Shown here piece by piece: positions 7,117 to 15,499 of a stretch of 64,000 bases of DNA. Source of the stretch: Streptomyces novaecaesareae (GTDB lineage: Bacteria; Actinomycetota; Actinomycetes; Streptomycetales; Streptomycetaceae); the NCBI RefSeq assembly GCF_000716875.1, contig NZ_JNWQ01000006.1, positions 1 to 64,000 on the forward strand, in the 5' to 3' direction. The stretch's first letter is position 1, and the number at the start of each line of letters is the position of its first letter. The notes under the pieces were generated by a model that was not told where the DNA came from, ran no database searches, and saw only the letters and a program-made list of their open reading frames with translations. The translations under genes were made by a program, and so were the position numbers.

Positions 7117-9042
7117 ATGAGAATGCTGCGGCTCGCCCTCGCCTCCCTGACCACACGCTGGCCCTCCCTGCTCGGTGCCTTCCTCGCCCTCGCCCTCGGC
7201 GTCGCGATGACCGCCGTGACGCTGCTGGGCCTGGCCGCCGCGGTCGACGCGCCGCCCGGCGGCGGGGAGTCGGTCTCGCTGGTCGCCGCGCTGGGTACGG
7301 CGGGCGGGGTGAGCGTGTTCGTGTCGGCGTTCGTGGTCGCCTCCACCTACTCCTACGCGGTCGTGCGGCGCCGCCGCGAGCTGGGTCTGCTGCGGCTGGC
7401 CGGCGCCACCCGGGCGCAGGTCCGCCGTACGGTGCTCGCCGAGGCGCTGCTGCTGGGCGCGGTGGCGTCCGCCGTCGGCTGCGTGCTCGGCCGGTTCGGC
7501 GCTCCCGTGCTGATCCGGTGGCTGGCCGGGGTCGGCATGGCCCCGCCGGGCTTCGCGCCGAGCGGTGCCCTCTGGCCGCTGCCCGCCGCGTTCTGGACGG
7601 GTCTGCTGGTCGCCCTGGCCGGGGTCGCGGTGGCCGCCCGCCGGGCGGGCCGGGTCGGCCCGCTGGACGCCCTGAGCGCGGCCGACGCCGACACCGGGGT
7701 GCTGACCCTCGGCCGCCTGCTGCTCGGCCTCGGCCTGCTGCTGGGCGCCGCTGCGCTCGCCGGCACGGCGCTCGCCACCGACCCGGCGGACCTGCTGCAC
7801 CGCAAGACGTACACCACCCGGCCGATGTGGCTGATCTGCGCGTGCGGCCTGCTCTCCCCGCTGCTCGCACCGCCGCTGGTCCGGGGGCTCGGCCTGCTGC
7901 TGCCCGCGCGGCTGTGCGGCCACGCGGGCCGGCTGGTGCGCGCGAACGCCGGCTCCGCGCTGCGCCGTACGGGCGCGGTGGCGGCGCCGGTGCTGGTGGC
8001 GGTGGCGCTGACCGGTTCGCTGGCGGGCGCGCTGGACACCGTGAGCGCCGCCCGCGCCGCCGAGGCCGCCGCCCGTACCGGGGCAGACCTCGTCGTCGTA
8101 CCCGCCGCCGGTCTGGTCGTGGTGCCCGCCGCCGCGCCGCCGGGGCGGCTGGTCACGGCCCTGGGCGCCGTCCCGGGCGTGGACGCCGTCTCCGCGACCG
8201 CGCCCACCCGGCTCGCCCTGGTCGAGCCGGACGGCGTCACGGTGCGCGCCGAGGCCCGCGCCGCCGACCCGGCCGGCCTGGCCGCCCTCGCCCGGCTCCC
8301 GCTGCTGGCCGGTGCTCCCGCGGCCCTGGACGACGACTCGCTGGTGCTGCCCGCCGAGTGGGGCCGTACGGTCGGCGAACGGGTGCCGGTGGTCCGGGCC
8401 GACGGCAGCCGGACGGCCCTGCGGGTGGCCGCCGTGCTGCGCGACGGCCTCGCCGCCGACGGGCTGTACGTGACCGCCGCCAACGCCCCGGGGGCCCGTG
8501 TCGACCGGATCGAGCTCCGGCTCGCGCCCGGCGCCGACCGTACGGCAGCGCTCGCCGCAGCCCGCGGCGCCGCCCGGCCGTACGGAGCGGCGGTGCTCGC
8601 CCGGGCGGACTGGCTCGCCGTCGCCGCGCCTCCGAGCGGCCGGATCGCCTGGCTCCGTACGGTCCTGGTGCTCGGCCTGGCCCTGGTCTATACCGGGATC
8701 GCGCTCGCCACCACGCTGCTCACCACCACGGCGGACCGCCGCCGCGAACTCGCCCTGCTCCGCCTGGCGGGCGCCACCCGGGCTCAGGTGGTGCGCCTGG
8801 TGACCGCCGAGTCGGTGCTGGTCGCGGCGGTCGGCGCGGTGCTCGGCTGCGCCGTGACGGCCACCCAACTCGGTACCATGCACGCCGCGTTGGCCGTCCT
8901 CGGGGTACCCGCGCCGTGGGCGCTGCCGTGGCGCCCGGTCGGGCTGGTGGCGGCCGGGGCGGTCGGGCTGGCGGTCCTGTGCGCCGCCCCGGCGGCCGGC
9001 TGGGCCCTGCGCACCCGCCCGGTCACCGCCGCCGCCCGCTGA
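7117..9042 (+). CDS. FtsX/MacB-type ABC transporter permease
   Basis: 641 residues starting ATG at 7117. Transmembrane segments come in two FtsX-like blocks. The first (about residues 15-160) contains YAVVRRRRELGLLRLAGATRAQVRRTVLAEALLLG. The last (about 510-630) contains the near-copy DRRRELALLRLAGATRAQVVRLV, the conserved cytoplasmic coupling loop of this family. A large non-membrane region lies between them. The usual ATP-binding subunit is not adjacent: the next gene is a convergent MFS transporter. Divergence from the two-component system suggests it is induced by that system, as in Bce-like detoxification modules, but the missing ATPase leaves the transport job open. Confidence 0.88.
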   Translation: MRMLRLALASLTTRWPSLLGAFLALALGVAMTAVTLLGLAAAVDAPPGGGESVSLVAALGTAGGVSVFVSAFVVASTYSYAVVRRRRELGLLRLAGATRAQVRRTVLAEALLLGAVASAVGCVLGRFGAPVLIRWLAGVGMAPPGFAPSGALWPLPAAFWTGLLVALAGVAVAARRAGRVGPLDALSAADADTGVLTLGRLLLGLGLLLGAAALAGTALATDPADLLHRKTYTTRPMWLICACGLLSPLLAPPLVRGLGLLLPARLCGHAGRLVRANAGSALRRTGAVAAPVLVAVALTGSLAGALDTVSAARAAEAAARTGADLVVVPAAGLVVVPAAAPPGRLVTALGAVPGVDAVSATAPTRLALVEPDGVTVRAEARAADPAGLAALARLPLLAGAPAALDDDSLVLPAEWGRTVGERVPVVRADGSRTALRVAAVLRDGLAADGLYVTAANAPGARVDRIELRLAPGADRTAALAAARGAARPYGAAVLARADWLAVAAPPSGRIAWLRTVLVLGLALVYTGIALATTLLTTTADRRRELALLRLAGATRAQVVRLVTAESVLVAAVGAVLGCAVTATQLGTMHAALAVLGVPAPWALPWRPVGLVAAGAVGLAVLCAAPAAGWALRTRPVTAAAR

Positions 9043-9062
9043 TACCGGCCACCGACAGCCGC

Positions 9063-9118
9063 TGACCGCCGCGCCGTTCTCCGGCTCAGCCGACCGCCGC
9101 GCTGTTCTCCGGCTCAGC
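9063..9118 (-). repeat. Stop-codon repeat: 2 x 28 bp plus partial third
   Basis: On the minus strand the 28-base unit beginning GGTCGGCTGAGCCGG occurs twice (9091-9118 and 9063-9090), 26/28 identical. A partial third copy continues toward the permease. The MFS stop TGA (complement of 9114-9116) is in the gene-proximal copy. Confidence 0.9.
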
Positions 9119-10415
9119 CGACCGTCACGCCCGCCCGCCGCACCGGCTCGGCCCCGGCGGCCGCCGGGCCGGCCAGGGCCGCCAACCGCCGCAGGCTGGC
9201 CCGGCGCTGGAGCGCACCGAGGCCGACGGTCGCCGCGCCGAGGGCCAGCCAGCCGGCCGGACCGGCCGCCATCACCACACCGGTCAGCAGCAGCGGGCCC
9301 GCCGACTTCTGCACCGACTGGGACATCCCGGCCACCCCCAGGTAGGAGGCCTGGGCGCGCGGCGGCGCCAGCGAGACGGCCAACTCCCAGGAGCTGACCG
9401 AGCGCAGCAGCTCCGCCAGGGTGACCAGCATCGCCGCGCCCAGCAGCGCGAGCGAGGCCGTCCACGGCCCGCCGCCGGTGGCCAGGACGATCAGCAGGCA
9501 GCTGCCCAGCAGCGTCGCCCCGTACCAGCGCACCGCCGCGGCCGCCCCGCGCGGGCCCTCCGCCCAGGCCGAGACGCGCAGTTGCAGCAGCACCACGAGC
9601 ACCGTGTTGAGGACGAGGAAGACCGGGACGACGGCGTGCGGCGCGCCGGTGTGGTGGACGAGCCAGAGCGGCAGCCCGACGTTGAGGATCGAGTCGTCCA
9701 GGTTCAGCGGCATGTCCAGCAGGACGAACAGCAGGTAGCCCCGGTCCCGCCAGGGGCTCGGCACGGCCGACGGGTCGCCGGCCGGCTGCTCCCCGGAGGC
9801 CGCCGCGACCAGGCCGTGCCCGGCGGGCTCCCGGGTGCGCCAGACCAGCGCGGCGGCCAGGACGTACGAGAGCCCGTTGGCCAGGATCAGTGCGCGGTAG
9901 GCGGTCGTGGTGCCGACCGCCAGGCCGATCGCCGAGACGCCCGCACCGAGCGCGTACCCGGCGTTGGCCACGCTGCGGAACAGCGCCTGGTAGGTGCCGC
10001 GCCGCTCGCCCGCGACGCGGGTGGCGAACAGCATCTCCAGGGTCTTGGCGGCCCGCTCGGCCAGGCAGGTCAGGGCGACCGCGGGCAGCAGCGCGGCGAA
10101 GTCGTCGACCACCAGCAGCAGGCCCATCGTCCCGAGCCGCAGCAGGTGGCACCCGATCAGCAGCCACCGCACGGGCACCCGCTCGGCGGCCCGCCCGGCC
10201 AGCGGCGATCCGGCGATCCCCGCCGCGGCGCCGACGCCCAGCAGCAGGCCGAGCTGCCGGGCGTCCATCCCGCACACGTAGGTGAAGTAGAGCACCGAGG
10301 CCGCCGCCCACACGCCGGTGCCGGTCCGGTCCACGCACTGCGCCAGCAGCATGATCCGCGCGTCCCGTCCGCCCGGCGGCTTCCGCAGCTGCGCCATCAG
10401 TCCGTTCCCCCGCAT
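9114..10415 (-). CDS. MFS transporter
   Basis: 433 residues from ATG at 10415, preceded by GACGGGGG. An upstream TTG at 10457 is possible but would put the MarR-like palindrome inside the gene, so I prefer 10415. About twelve hydrophobic segments run through the protein. The loop MDARQLGLLLGVGAAAGIAGSPLAGRAAERVP between segments 2 and 3 matches the MFS signature region. It resembles actinobacterial drug-efflux members with no visible substrate clue. The regulated promoter and the neighbouring AAC(3)-like gene fit an export/resistance role, which is inference. Confidence 0.85.
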   Translation of the reverse strand: MRGNGLMAQLRKPPGGRDARIMLLAQCVDRTGTGVWAAASVLYFTYVCGMDARQLGLLLGVGAAAGIAGSPLAGRAAERVPVRWLLIGCHLLRLGTMGLLLVVDDFAALLPAVALTCLAERAAKTLEMLFATRVAGERRGTYQALFRSVANAGYALGAGVSAIGLAVGTTTAYRALILANGLSYVLAAALVWRTREPAGHGLVAAASGEQPAGDPSAVPSPWRDRGYLLFVLLDMPLNLDDSILNVGLPLWLVHHTGAPHAVVPVFLVLNTVLVVLLQLRVSAWAEGPRGAAAAVRWYGATLLGSCLLIVLATGGGPWTASLALLGAAMLVTLAELLRSVSSWELAVSLAPPRAQASYLGVAGMSQSVQKSAGPLLLTGVVMAAGPAGWLALGAATVGLGALQRRASLRRLAALAGPAAAGAEPVRRAGVTVG

Positions 10416-10444
10416 GGCAGGCCCCCGTCGCGTGATCGACATCA

Positions 10445-10460
10445 ATCTTGACATCAAGAT
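10445..10460. promoter_or_regulatory. MarR-like palindrome ATCTTGA-CA-TCAAGAT
   Basis: Perfect 7-base arms with a 2-base centre, 30 bases upstream of the chosen MFS start. MarR-family repressors use AT-richer palindromes of this size (TTGA/TCAA core). No marR gene is in the window, so the regulator would act in trans. Confidence 0.55.
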
Positions 10461-10594
10461 ACTTCACATCGAGAGAGTTCCGGAACCCCCGGCCTGACCT
10501 GCTCTGGACGCCCTGCAGTCCCCCGAGGCGCTCAGCCTGGTCACCGACCACCCAGAGCTCACCGGCTGACGCAGGGTGCCCCCGTCCTGACCGA

Positions 10595-10617
10595 TTGTCA
10601 GTGGTACCCGCTATGGT
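10595..10617 (+). promoter_or_regulatory. PafBC (RecA-NDp) type DNA-damage promoter
   Basis: TTGTCAGTG (10595-10603), eight bases, then TATGGT (10612-10617). This fits the actinobacterial LexA-independent damage promoter TTGTCRGTG-N8-TANNNT exactly. It lies 52 bases upstream of the acetyltransferase ATG, in the right orientation. Confidence 0.7.
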
Positions 10618-10668
10618 CGGCGCCGAACGATCGCACCAGCACCAACACCGGCACCGCCAGGGGGCACC

Positions 10669-11478
10669 ATGACCACACCGGGCACCACCCCGCTCACCAC
10701 CGCCGACCTCGTGGAGGGCTGGCGCCGGGTGGGCGTCCGCGAGGGCATGGCGCTGATCGTGCACTCCTCGCTCTCCAGCCTCGGCCGGGTCGAGGGCGGC
10801 GCGGCGGCCGTGGTGGCCAGTCTGCGCGAGGCGGTCGGGCCGTCCGGCACCGTCGCGGTGCCCACCTTCACCACCGACACGGTCCGCGACCCGGCCCCCG
10901 AGCAGGTCGGCCCACCCGGCCCGGAGACCGCCGAACGGCGGGCCGCCGTCCCGCTGTTCCACGCCGAACTCCCCTCCCGCACGGGCGCGGTGGCGGAGGC
11001 GCTGCGCACCCTGCCGGAGAGCCTGCGCAGCACACACCCGCAGGTGTCGGTCGCCGCCGTCGGCGCGCACGCCCGGGAGGTCACCGCCCGCCGCTCGCTC
11101 GGCTTCGCGGTCGGCCGCGAGTCGCCCTTCGGCGCGCTGCACGACCTCGGCGGGTACGTGCTGCTGGTCGGTGTCGGGCACAACCGCAACACCTTCCTGC
11201 ACTACGCCGAGACCTTCGCGCCCAACCGCCGGCTCAAGCTCCGCCGCTTCCCGATGGCGATCCAGGGCGAGCGGGTCTGGATCGAGGCGCCGTGCGTCGG
11301 CGACGACAACGACACCCACTTCCCGCTCGTGGGGCGGGAGTTCGAGGAGCAAGCCGGCATCCGCGAGGTGCTGGTCGGCGACGCGCCCTGTCGGCTGGTC
11401 CCGGTCCGCGACCTCATACCCTTCGCCGTCCGCCGCCTCACCGAGCTGCTGGCGGCGGACGGCTCCGGAGCGGCATAG
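10669..11478 (+). CDS. AAC(3)-family aminoglycoside N-acetyltransferase-like protein
   Basis: 269 residues, the usual length of the Antibiotic_NAT (AAC(3)) family. Typical features are ADLVEGWRRVGVREGMALIVHSSLSSLG at the N terminus, the VPTFT strand (about residues 64-68), the THPQVSVAAVG His region (about 124-134) and SPFGALHDLGGYVLLVGVGH before the catalytic centre (about 147-168). Family members acetylate the 3-amino group of aminoglycosides with acetyl-CoA, though many chromosomal ones have other or unknown acceptors. The start is ATG 10669 after CCAGGGGG. The upstream promoter matches the PafBC damage motif, unexpected for a resistance enzyme. Confidence 0.85.
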   Translation: MTTPGTTPLTTADLVEGWRRVGVREGMALIVHSSLSSLGRVEGGAAAVVASLREAVGPSGTVAVPTFTTDTVRDPAPEQVGPPGPETAERRAAVPLFHAELPSRTGAVAEALRTLPESLRSTHPQVSVAAVGAHAREVTARRSLGFAVGRESPFGALHDLGGYVLLVGVGHNRNTFLHYAETFAPNRRLKLRRFPMAIQGERVWIEAPCVGDDNDTHFPLVGREFEEQAGIREVLVGDAPCRLVPVRDLIPFAVRRLTELLAADGSGAA

Positions 11479-11530
11479 CGCCCGTCCCCGAAGCCCCCCG
11501 GGGGGGGGTGACGGCGAGCCCGGGCCCGGC

Positions 11531-11554
11531 CGGCCGCTCCCGCGCGAGCGGCCG
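11531..11554. terminator. Hairpin between convergent genes
   Basis: Nine-base perfect arms (CGGCCGCTC / GAGCGGCCG) around a six-base loop, between the convergent acetyltransferase and M1 peptidase genes. There is no U-tract, as is common for high-GC terminators. Confidence 0.5.
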
Positions 11555-11587
11555 ACCAGGCCCGTCACCTGGGCACCCGTCCGGGCG

Positions 11588-13126
11588 TCAGTGCCCCGCG
11601 TCGTGCAGCGAGTTGGTCTCCTGGATCTTCTTCCAGGACTTGGGCTCGGCCGGCAGCTGCCCGTCGGCCTTGTCCGCACCCGCGCCCGCACCCGGCGCGA
11701 GCGAGGCCGCCGCGGCGGCGCCCGCCGGCACCGGCCCGGTGGCCGGCTTCGCGGCGGTGAACAGCCAGGTGTCGAAGAGGTCGCCGAGCTTCTTGCCGGA
11801 GACCTTCTCGGCGTACGCCCGGAACTCCGGGATGGTGGCGTTGCCGTAGCGGCGCTCGGTCGGCCAGCCCTTGAGGATCGCGAAGAACTTCTCGTCCCCG
11901 ACGGCGTTGCGCAGCGCCTGGATGGCGACCGCGCCCCGGTCGTACACGGCGCCCGCGAACTGGTTGTCGGGGCCCGGATCGCCCGGCTTGACGGTCCAGA
12001 ACGCGTCGTCGGCCGGATGCGAGGCGTAGACGTAGTCGGCCAGCTCCTGCGCGGTGCCCTCGTTCTCGTGCTCGGACCAGAGGAACTGCGCGTACCGGGC
12101 GAAGCCCTCGTTGAGCCAGATGTCGCTCCAGCGCGAGAGCGAGACGCTGTCGCCGTACCACTGGTGGGCCAGCTCGTGCACGACCACCGAGGTGTTGGAG
12201 CCCTTCGCGAACTGCCGGGGGCTGTAGAAGACCCGGGTCTGGGTCTCCAGCGCGAAGCCGGTCGGGACGTTGGGGACGTAGCCGCCGACCGAGCTGAACG
12301 GGTAGTCGCCGAAGTAGCCGCTCAGCCAGTCGACCAGCTCGCCGGTGCGCTCGACGCTCGCCTTGGCCGCGTCCGTGTTGTCGCCGAGGTCCTTGCTGTA
12401 CGCGTTGTAGACCGGCAGCCCGCTCGGCGTGGTGTCCGTGGTGACGTCGAACTTGCCGACCGCGAGGGTGGCCAGGTACGTCGCCTGCGGCTTGTTCTCG
12501 CGCCAGCTGTAGCGGGTCCAGCCGGCCTGCGAGGAGGTGCCGGCCAGGATGCCGTTGCTGATCACCTGGTTGCCGTCCGGCACCAGCACCGAGACGTCGA
12601 AGGTGGCCTTGTCGCTCGGGTGGTCGTTGCTGGGGAACCACCACCACGCCGACTCGGGCTCGCCGGCCGCCACCGCGCCGTCCGGCGTGCGCAGCCAGGC
12701 GGTGAAGCCGTACTTCTTCACGGTGGACGGCACGCCCTTGTAGCGGACCACCACGGTGGCCTGGCTGCCCTTGGCGAGCGGCCGGGCGGGGGTGACCTCC
12801 AGCTCCTGCTCGCCGCTGGTCGTGAAGGTCGCGGGCCGTCCGTTGACCCGCACCTCCGAGACGTTCAGCGCGAAGTCGAGGTTGAACCGGGAGAGGTCCT
12901 GGGTCGCCGTGGCCAGGATGGTGGTGGTGCCTTCGAGCTCGTCGGTGGCGGGCTGGTACTTCAGCCGGATGTCGTAGTGCGAGACGCGGTATCCGCCGTT
13001 GCCGTAGGTCGGGTAATAGGTGTCGCCGACCCCGGCCGCGCCGGGTTGGAAGTCGGCTGCCGAGGCGGGAACGGCCAGGAACAGGCTCAGGGCACTGGCA
13101 GCAGAGACGATCAGCCTCTTGCGCAC
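11588..13126 (-). CDS. Secreted M1-family metallopeptidase
   Basis: 512 residues from GTG at 13126, preceded by TGGAGGA. Residues 1-24 (MRKRLIVSAASALSLFLAVP, then ASAA) form a Sec signal peptide. The zinc site is complete: VVVHELAHQWYGD (HExxH, about residues 315-327) and, 18 residues on, WLNEGFARY providing the third ligand. The N-terminal beta domain of M1 aminopeptidases precedes it. At about 500 residues it lacks the long C-terminal helical domain of the 850-residue aminopeptidase N forms and resembles the short secreted actinobacterial M1 enzymes. A Pro/Ala-rich tail follows the catalytic domain. It probably trims peptides outside the cell. Confidence 0.92.
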   Translation of the reverse strand: MRKRLIVSAASALSLFLAVPASAADFQPGAAGVGDTYYPTYGNGGYRVSHYDIRLKYQPATDELEGTTTILATATQDLSRFNLDFALNVSEVRVNGRPATFTTSGEQELEVTPARPLAKGSQATVVVRYKGVPSTVKKYGFTAWLRTPDGAVAAGEPESAWWWFPSNDHPSDKATFDVSVLVPDGNQVISNGILAGTSSQAGWTRYSWRENKPQATYLATLAVGKFDVTTDTTPSGLPVYNAYSKDLGDNTDAAKASVERTGELVDWLSGYFGDYPFSSVGGYVPNVPTGFALETQTRVFYSPRQFAKGSNTSVVVHELAHQWYGDSVSLSRWSDIWLNEGFARYAQFLWSEHENEGTAQELADYVYASHPADDAFWTVKPGDPGPDNQFAGAVYDRGAVAIQALRNAVGDEKFFAILKGWPTERRYGNATIPEFRAYAEKVSGKKLGDLFDTWLFTAAKPATGPVPAGAAAAASLAPGAGAGADKADGQLPAEPKSWKKIQETNSLHDAGH

Positions 13127-13234
13127 GTGGTCCTCCAGGGATCACCGGAACGATGGGTCGGATCGATCCTTGTCCCGGTGATCCCCGATCCACTCCCCAG
13201 TTGTGAGATGTTCATGAAAAGAAACGCGCCGAAA

Positions 13235-13267
13235 TGACGCCGTCGCGGCACGGCCGCAACGGCGTCA
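13235..13267. terminator. 15-bp hairpin downstream of the rhodanese gene
   Basis: TGACGCCGTCGCGGC (13235-13249) pairs with 13253-13267 with one mismatch across a three-base loop. It lies after the sulfurtransferase stop and before the M1 peptidase promoter, on the path of minus-strand transcription. Confidence 0.65.
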
Positions 13268-13280
13268 CGATTCCCCACCC

Positions 13281-13316
13281 ACCCCTCAGGCCCTGCCTAC
13301 CCCTCAGGCCCCGATC
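13281..13316 (-). repeat. Stop-codon repeat: 2 x 18 bp
   Basis: On the minus strand GGGCCTGAGGGG is repeated at an 18-base period (units 13299-13316 and 13281-13298). The rhodanese stop TGA (complement of 13304-13306) is in the gene-proximal copy. Confidence 0.8.
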
Positions 13317-14176
13317 ACCACCGGCGCCCGCACCAGCGAGCCGTACTCCGTCCACGAGCCGTCGTAGTTCTTCACATGCGGGTACCCGAGCAGCTCGGTG
13401 AGGGTGAACCAGGTGTGCGCGGACCGCTCGCCGATCCGGCAGTAGGCGATCACCTCGCGCTCCGCCTCGACCCCCTTGCCCGCGTACAGCGCCCGCAGCT
13501 CCTCCGCCGAGCGGAACGATCCGTCGTCGTTGGCCGCCTGCGACCACGGGATGTTGACCGCACCCGGGATGTGCCCGGGCACCTGCGCCTGCTCCTGCGG
13601 CAGGTGCGGCGGCGCGATCAGCTCGCCCCGGAACTCGGCCGGCGAGCGGACGTCCACCAGCACCGCGTCCGCGCCTGGCTTGGCGAACACCTCGGCCTTG
13701 GCCAGCACCTCGTCCCGCAGCGCCCGCAGCTCAGGCCGCTCGGGCCCGGTCAACCGGTAGCCGGTGTGCTGGTAGTCCATCACCTCCTGGACGAGCTCCC
13801 GGCCCTCCAGCTCCCACTTCTTGCGCCCGCCGTCCAGCAGCCGCACCGGCCCGAAGCCGCGCAGCCGCAGCAGCCAGTAGGCGTACGCGGCGAACCAGTT
13901 GTTGTTGCCGCCGTACAGCACCACGGTGGTGTCGTCCTCCACCCCGGCCGCCCGCAGCAGGTGCTGGACGCCCTCGCGGTCGGCGTAGTCGCGGCCGACC
14001 CGGCTGTGCAGGTCGGTGTTCCAGTTCCAGCCGACCGCGCCGGGGATGTGCGCCCGGTCGTACGCGGTGGTGTCCTCGTCCACCTCGACGATCCGGATCG
14101 TCCCGTCGTCCAGGTGGCGGGCCAGCCACTCGGTGCCGACCAGCGTCTCGGGGTGTGCGTAGCCGTTGCCGGTCAT
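13304..14176 (-). CDS. Two-domain rhodanese-type sulfurtransferase
   Basis: 290 residues from ATG 14176 (MTGNGYAHPETLVGTEW); the frame is open farther upstream but with non-homologous Arg/Pro-rich sequence. It has two rhodanese domains. The N-terminal one (about 10-140) lacks a catalytic Cys. The C-terminal one carries VIAYCRIGERSAHTWF (about 246-261), the CRIGERS active-site loop of thiosulfate sulfurtransferases. YDGSWTEYG near the end is also conserved. The enzyme moves sulfur from thiosulfate or a similar donor to cyanide or thiol acceptors in the cytoplasm. The gene ends in a stop-codon repeat and then a hairpin. Confidence 0.93.
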   Translation of the reverse strand: MTGNGYAHPETLVGTEWLARHLDDGTIRIVEVDEDTTAYDRAHIPGAVGWNWNTDLHSRVGRDYADREGVQHLLRAAGVEDDTTVVLYGGNNNWFAAYAYWLLRLRGFGPVRLLDGGRKKWELEGRELVQEVMDYQHTGYRLTGPERPELRALRDEVLAKAEVFAKPGADAVLVDVRSPAEFRGELIAPPHLPQEQAQVPGHIPGAVNIPWSQAANDDGSFRSAEELRALYAGKGVEAEREVIAYCRIGERSAHTWFTLTELLGYPHVKNYDGSWTEYGSLVRAPVVIGA

Positions 14177-14312
14177 CCCAGGCCCTCCTTCGCTCCGCCC
14201 AGGGGTGCGCCGACCGGGCCTCCGGGCGCACACACCGGCGCACCGCGAACGGGCCGGACACACTTCGAACGTACGTCGGGGAGCACCTCGCGGCCACCCC
14301 GGCACGGCCCGG

Positions 14313-15398
14313 TCAGGCCGCCGCTCCCGCCCCGTCCAGCCGCGCCACGTAGTAGAGGTTCAGGATGTCCCCCTCGGCCTGCTTCACCTCGACCGACCGG
14401 AACCCGGCCTCGGCCAGCATCCGCCGCGCGGTCTGCTCGCCCCAGACCGTCCCGAGCCCCTCGCCGCCCTCGCCGAGCGAGACCGTCATGCAGTAGAAGG
14501 TCGAGAAGGTGTAGAGCGCGGGCGCCAGCGGGTGGTCGATGTTCTCCTCCAGCTTGCTGCTGGCGGCGACGTCGCCCATCAGGAAGACCCCGTCGGGCCG
14601 CAGCGCGCCCGCGATGGCGGCCAACGTGCGGGTCGGGTGGGCCAGGTCGTGGATCACGTCGAAGGCGGTGACCAGGTCGTACTCCCCGGTCAGCGCGGCC
14701 GAGTCGGCGACCTCGAACCGGGCGTTGCCGAGGCCGAGTTCGGCCGCCGAGGCGCGGGCCGCGGCGATGCCGTCCGCGGAGATGTCGATGCCGGTGAAGC
14801 GGCTGGCCGGGAAGGCCGCGGCCAGCACGGTGACGGCGTGCCCCTGGCCGGTGCCGACGTCCACCGCGTCGATCCCGGCCCGCAGCCGCTCGGTCAGCCC
14901 GGGCACCAGCGGCACGATCCCGTCCACCAGGGCGAGGTCGTACACCCGCGCCGACTCCTCCGACTGCAGCCCCTGGAACCGCGGGTACGCCGAGTAGGGC
15001 ATCCCGCCGCCGATGCGGAAGTGGCCGAGCAGTTCCTGCTCGACCTCGCCCATCATTCCCAGGAACGGCATCATGGCCGCCATGTTCTCCGGCCCGGCCG
15101 CCCGGGTCAGTGACGCGGCGTGCTCGGGCGGCAGCAGATAGGTGCGCTGCTGCGGGTCGTACTCGACGAAGCCGGCGACGACCATCCCGCCCAGCCATTC
15201 GCGCACGTAGCGCTCGTTCAGCCCGGCGGCGCGGGCGATCTCCTCGCTGGTCGACGAGGCGAGGCCGGCCATCAGGTCGAAGAGCCCGATCTGGTGGCCG
15301 ATACTGGTCATCAGCCCCACGCAGGCGTCGTTGAGGACCTCCACCACGTGGCCCGCGAAGGCCTCCTGCTTCTCCGAGTCCAGTTCCCGTACGGACAT
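14313..15398 (-). CDS. Winged-helix plus SAM-methyltransferase fusion protein
   Basis: 361 residues from ATG 15398, preceded by GGAGGAGG. Residues about 30-100 (IGLFDLMAGLASSTSEEIAR, then GLNERYVREWLGGMVVAG) form the winged-helix dimerisation domain seen in O-methyltransferases and Rv2258c-like proteins. A class I methyltransferase follows: VDVGTGQGHAVTVLA (about 177-191), FTGIDISADG, then YDLVTAFDVIHDLAHP and GALRPDGVFLMGD. The substrate is unknown. The gene stands alone among unrelated neighbours and its end is 137 bases from the rhodanese start on the same strand, so co-transcription is possible. Confidence 0.88.
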   Translation of the reverse strand: MSVRELDSEKQEAFAGHVVEVLNDACVGLMTSIGHQIGLFDLMAGLASSTSEEIARAAGLNERYVREWLGGMVVAGFVEYDPQQRTYLLPPEHAASLTRAAGPENMAAMMPFLGMMGEVEQELLGHFRIGGGMPYSAYPRFQGLQSEESARVYDLALVDGIVPLVPGLTERLRAGIDAVDVGTGQGHAVTVLAAAFPASRFTGIDISADGIAAARASAAELGLGNARFEVADSAALTGEYDLVTAFDVIHDLAHPTRTLAAIAGALRPDGVFLMGDVAASSKLEENIDHPLAPALYTFSTFYCMTVSLGEGGEGLGTVWGEQTARRMLAEAGFRSVEVKQAEGDILNLYYVARLDGAGAAA

Positions 15399-15499
15399 CG
15401 TTCCTCCTCCGCGGCCGGGACGGCGAACCCCCTCCTTGTCACGCTACGCCGCTCCCCCGCACCGCCCCAGCCGGCGGTGCGGGGGCCCCGGGGGCCGGC

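Noticed and set aside
10669..11478. Antibiotic biosynthesis or self-resistance cluster around the AAC(3)-like gene
   Set aside because: No biosynthetic enzymes lie nearby; neighbours are an MFS gene and a peptidase.
11490..11510. C6 and G9 homopolymer runs
   Set aside because: They lie between two intact genes, so a length error there would not alter any product.
6982..11691. A 1569-codon open frame on the minus strand, and similar very long frames elsewhere (for example 11171-13237 plus strand)
   Set aside because: They run antisense to or across well-supported genes, are Arg/Gly/Ala-rich without domains, and are the usual by-product of high-GC codon use.
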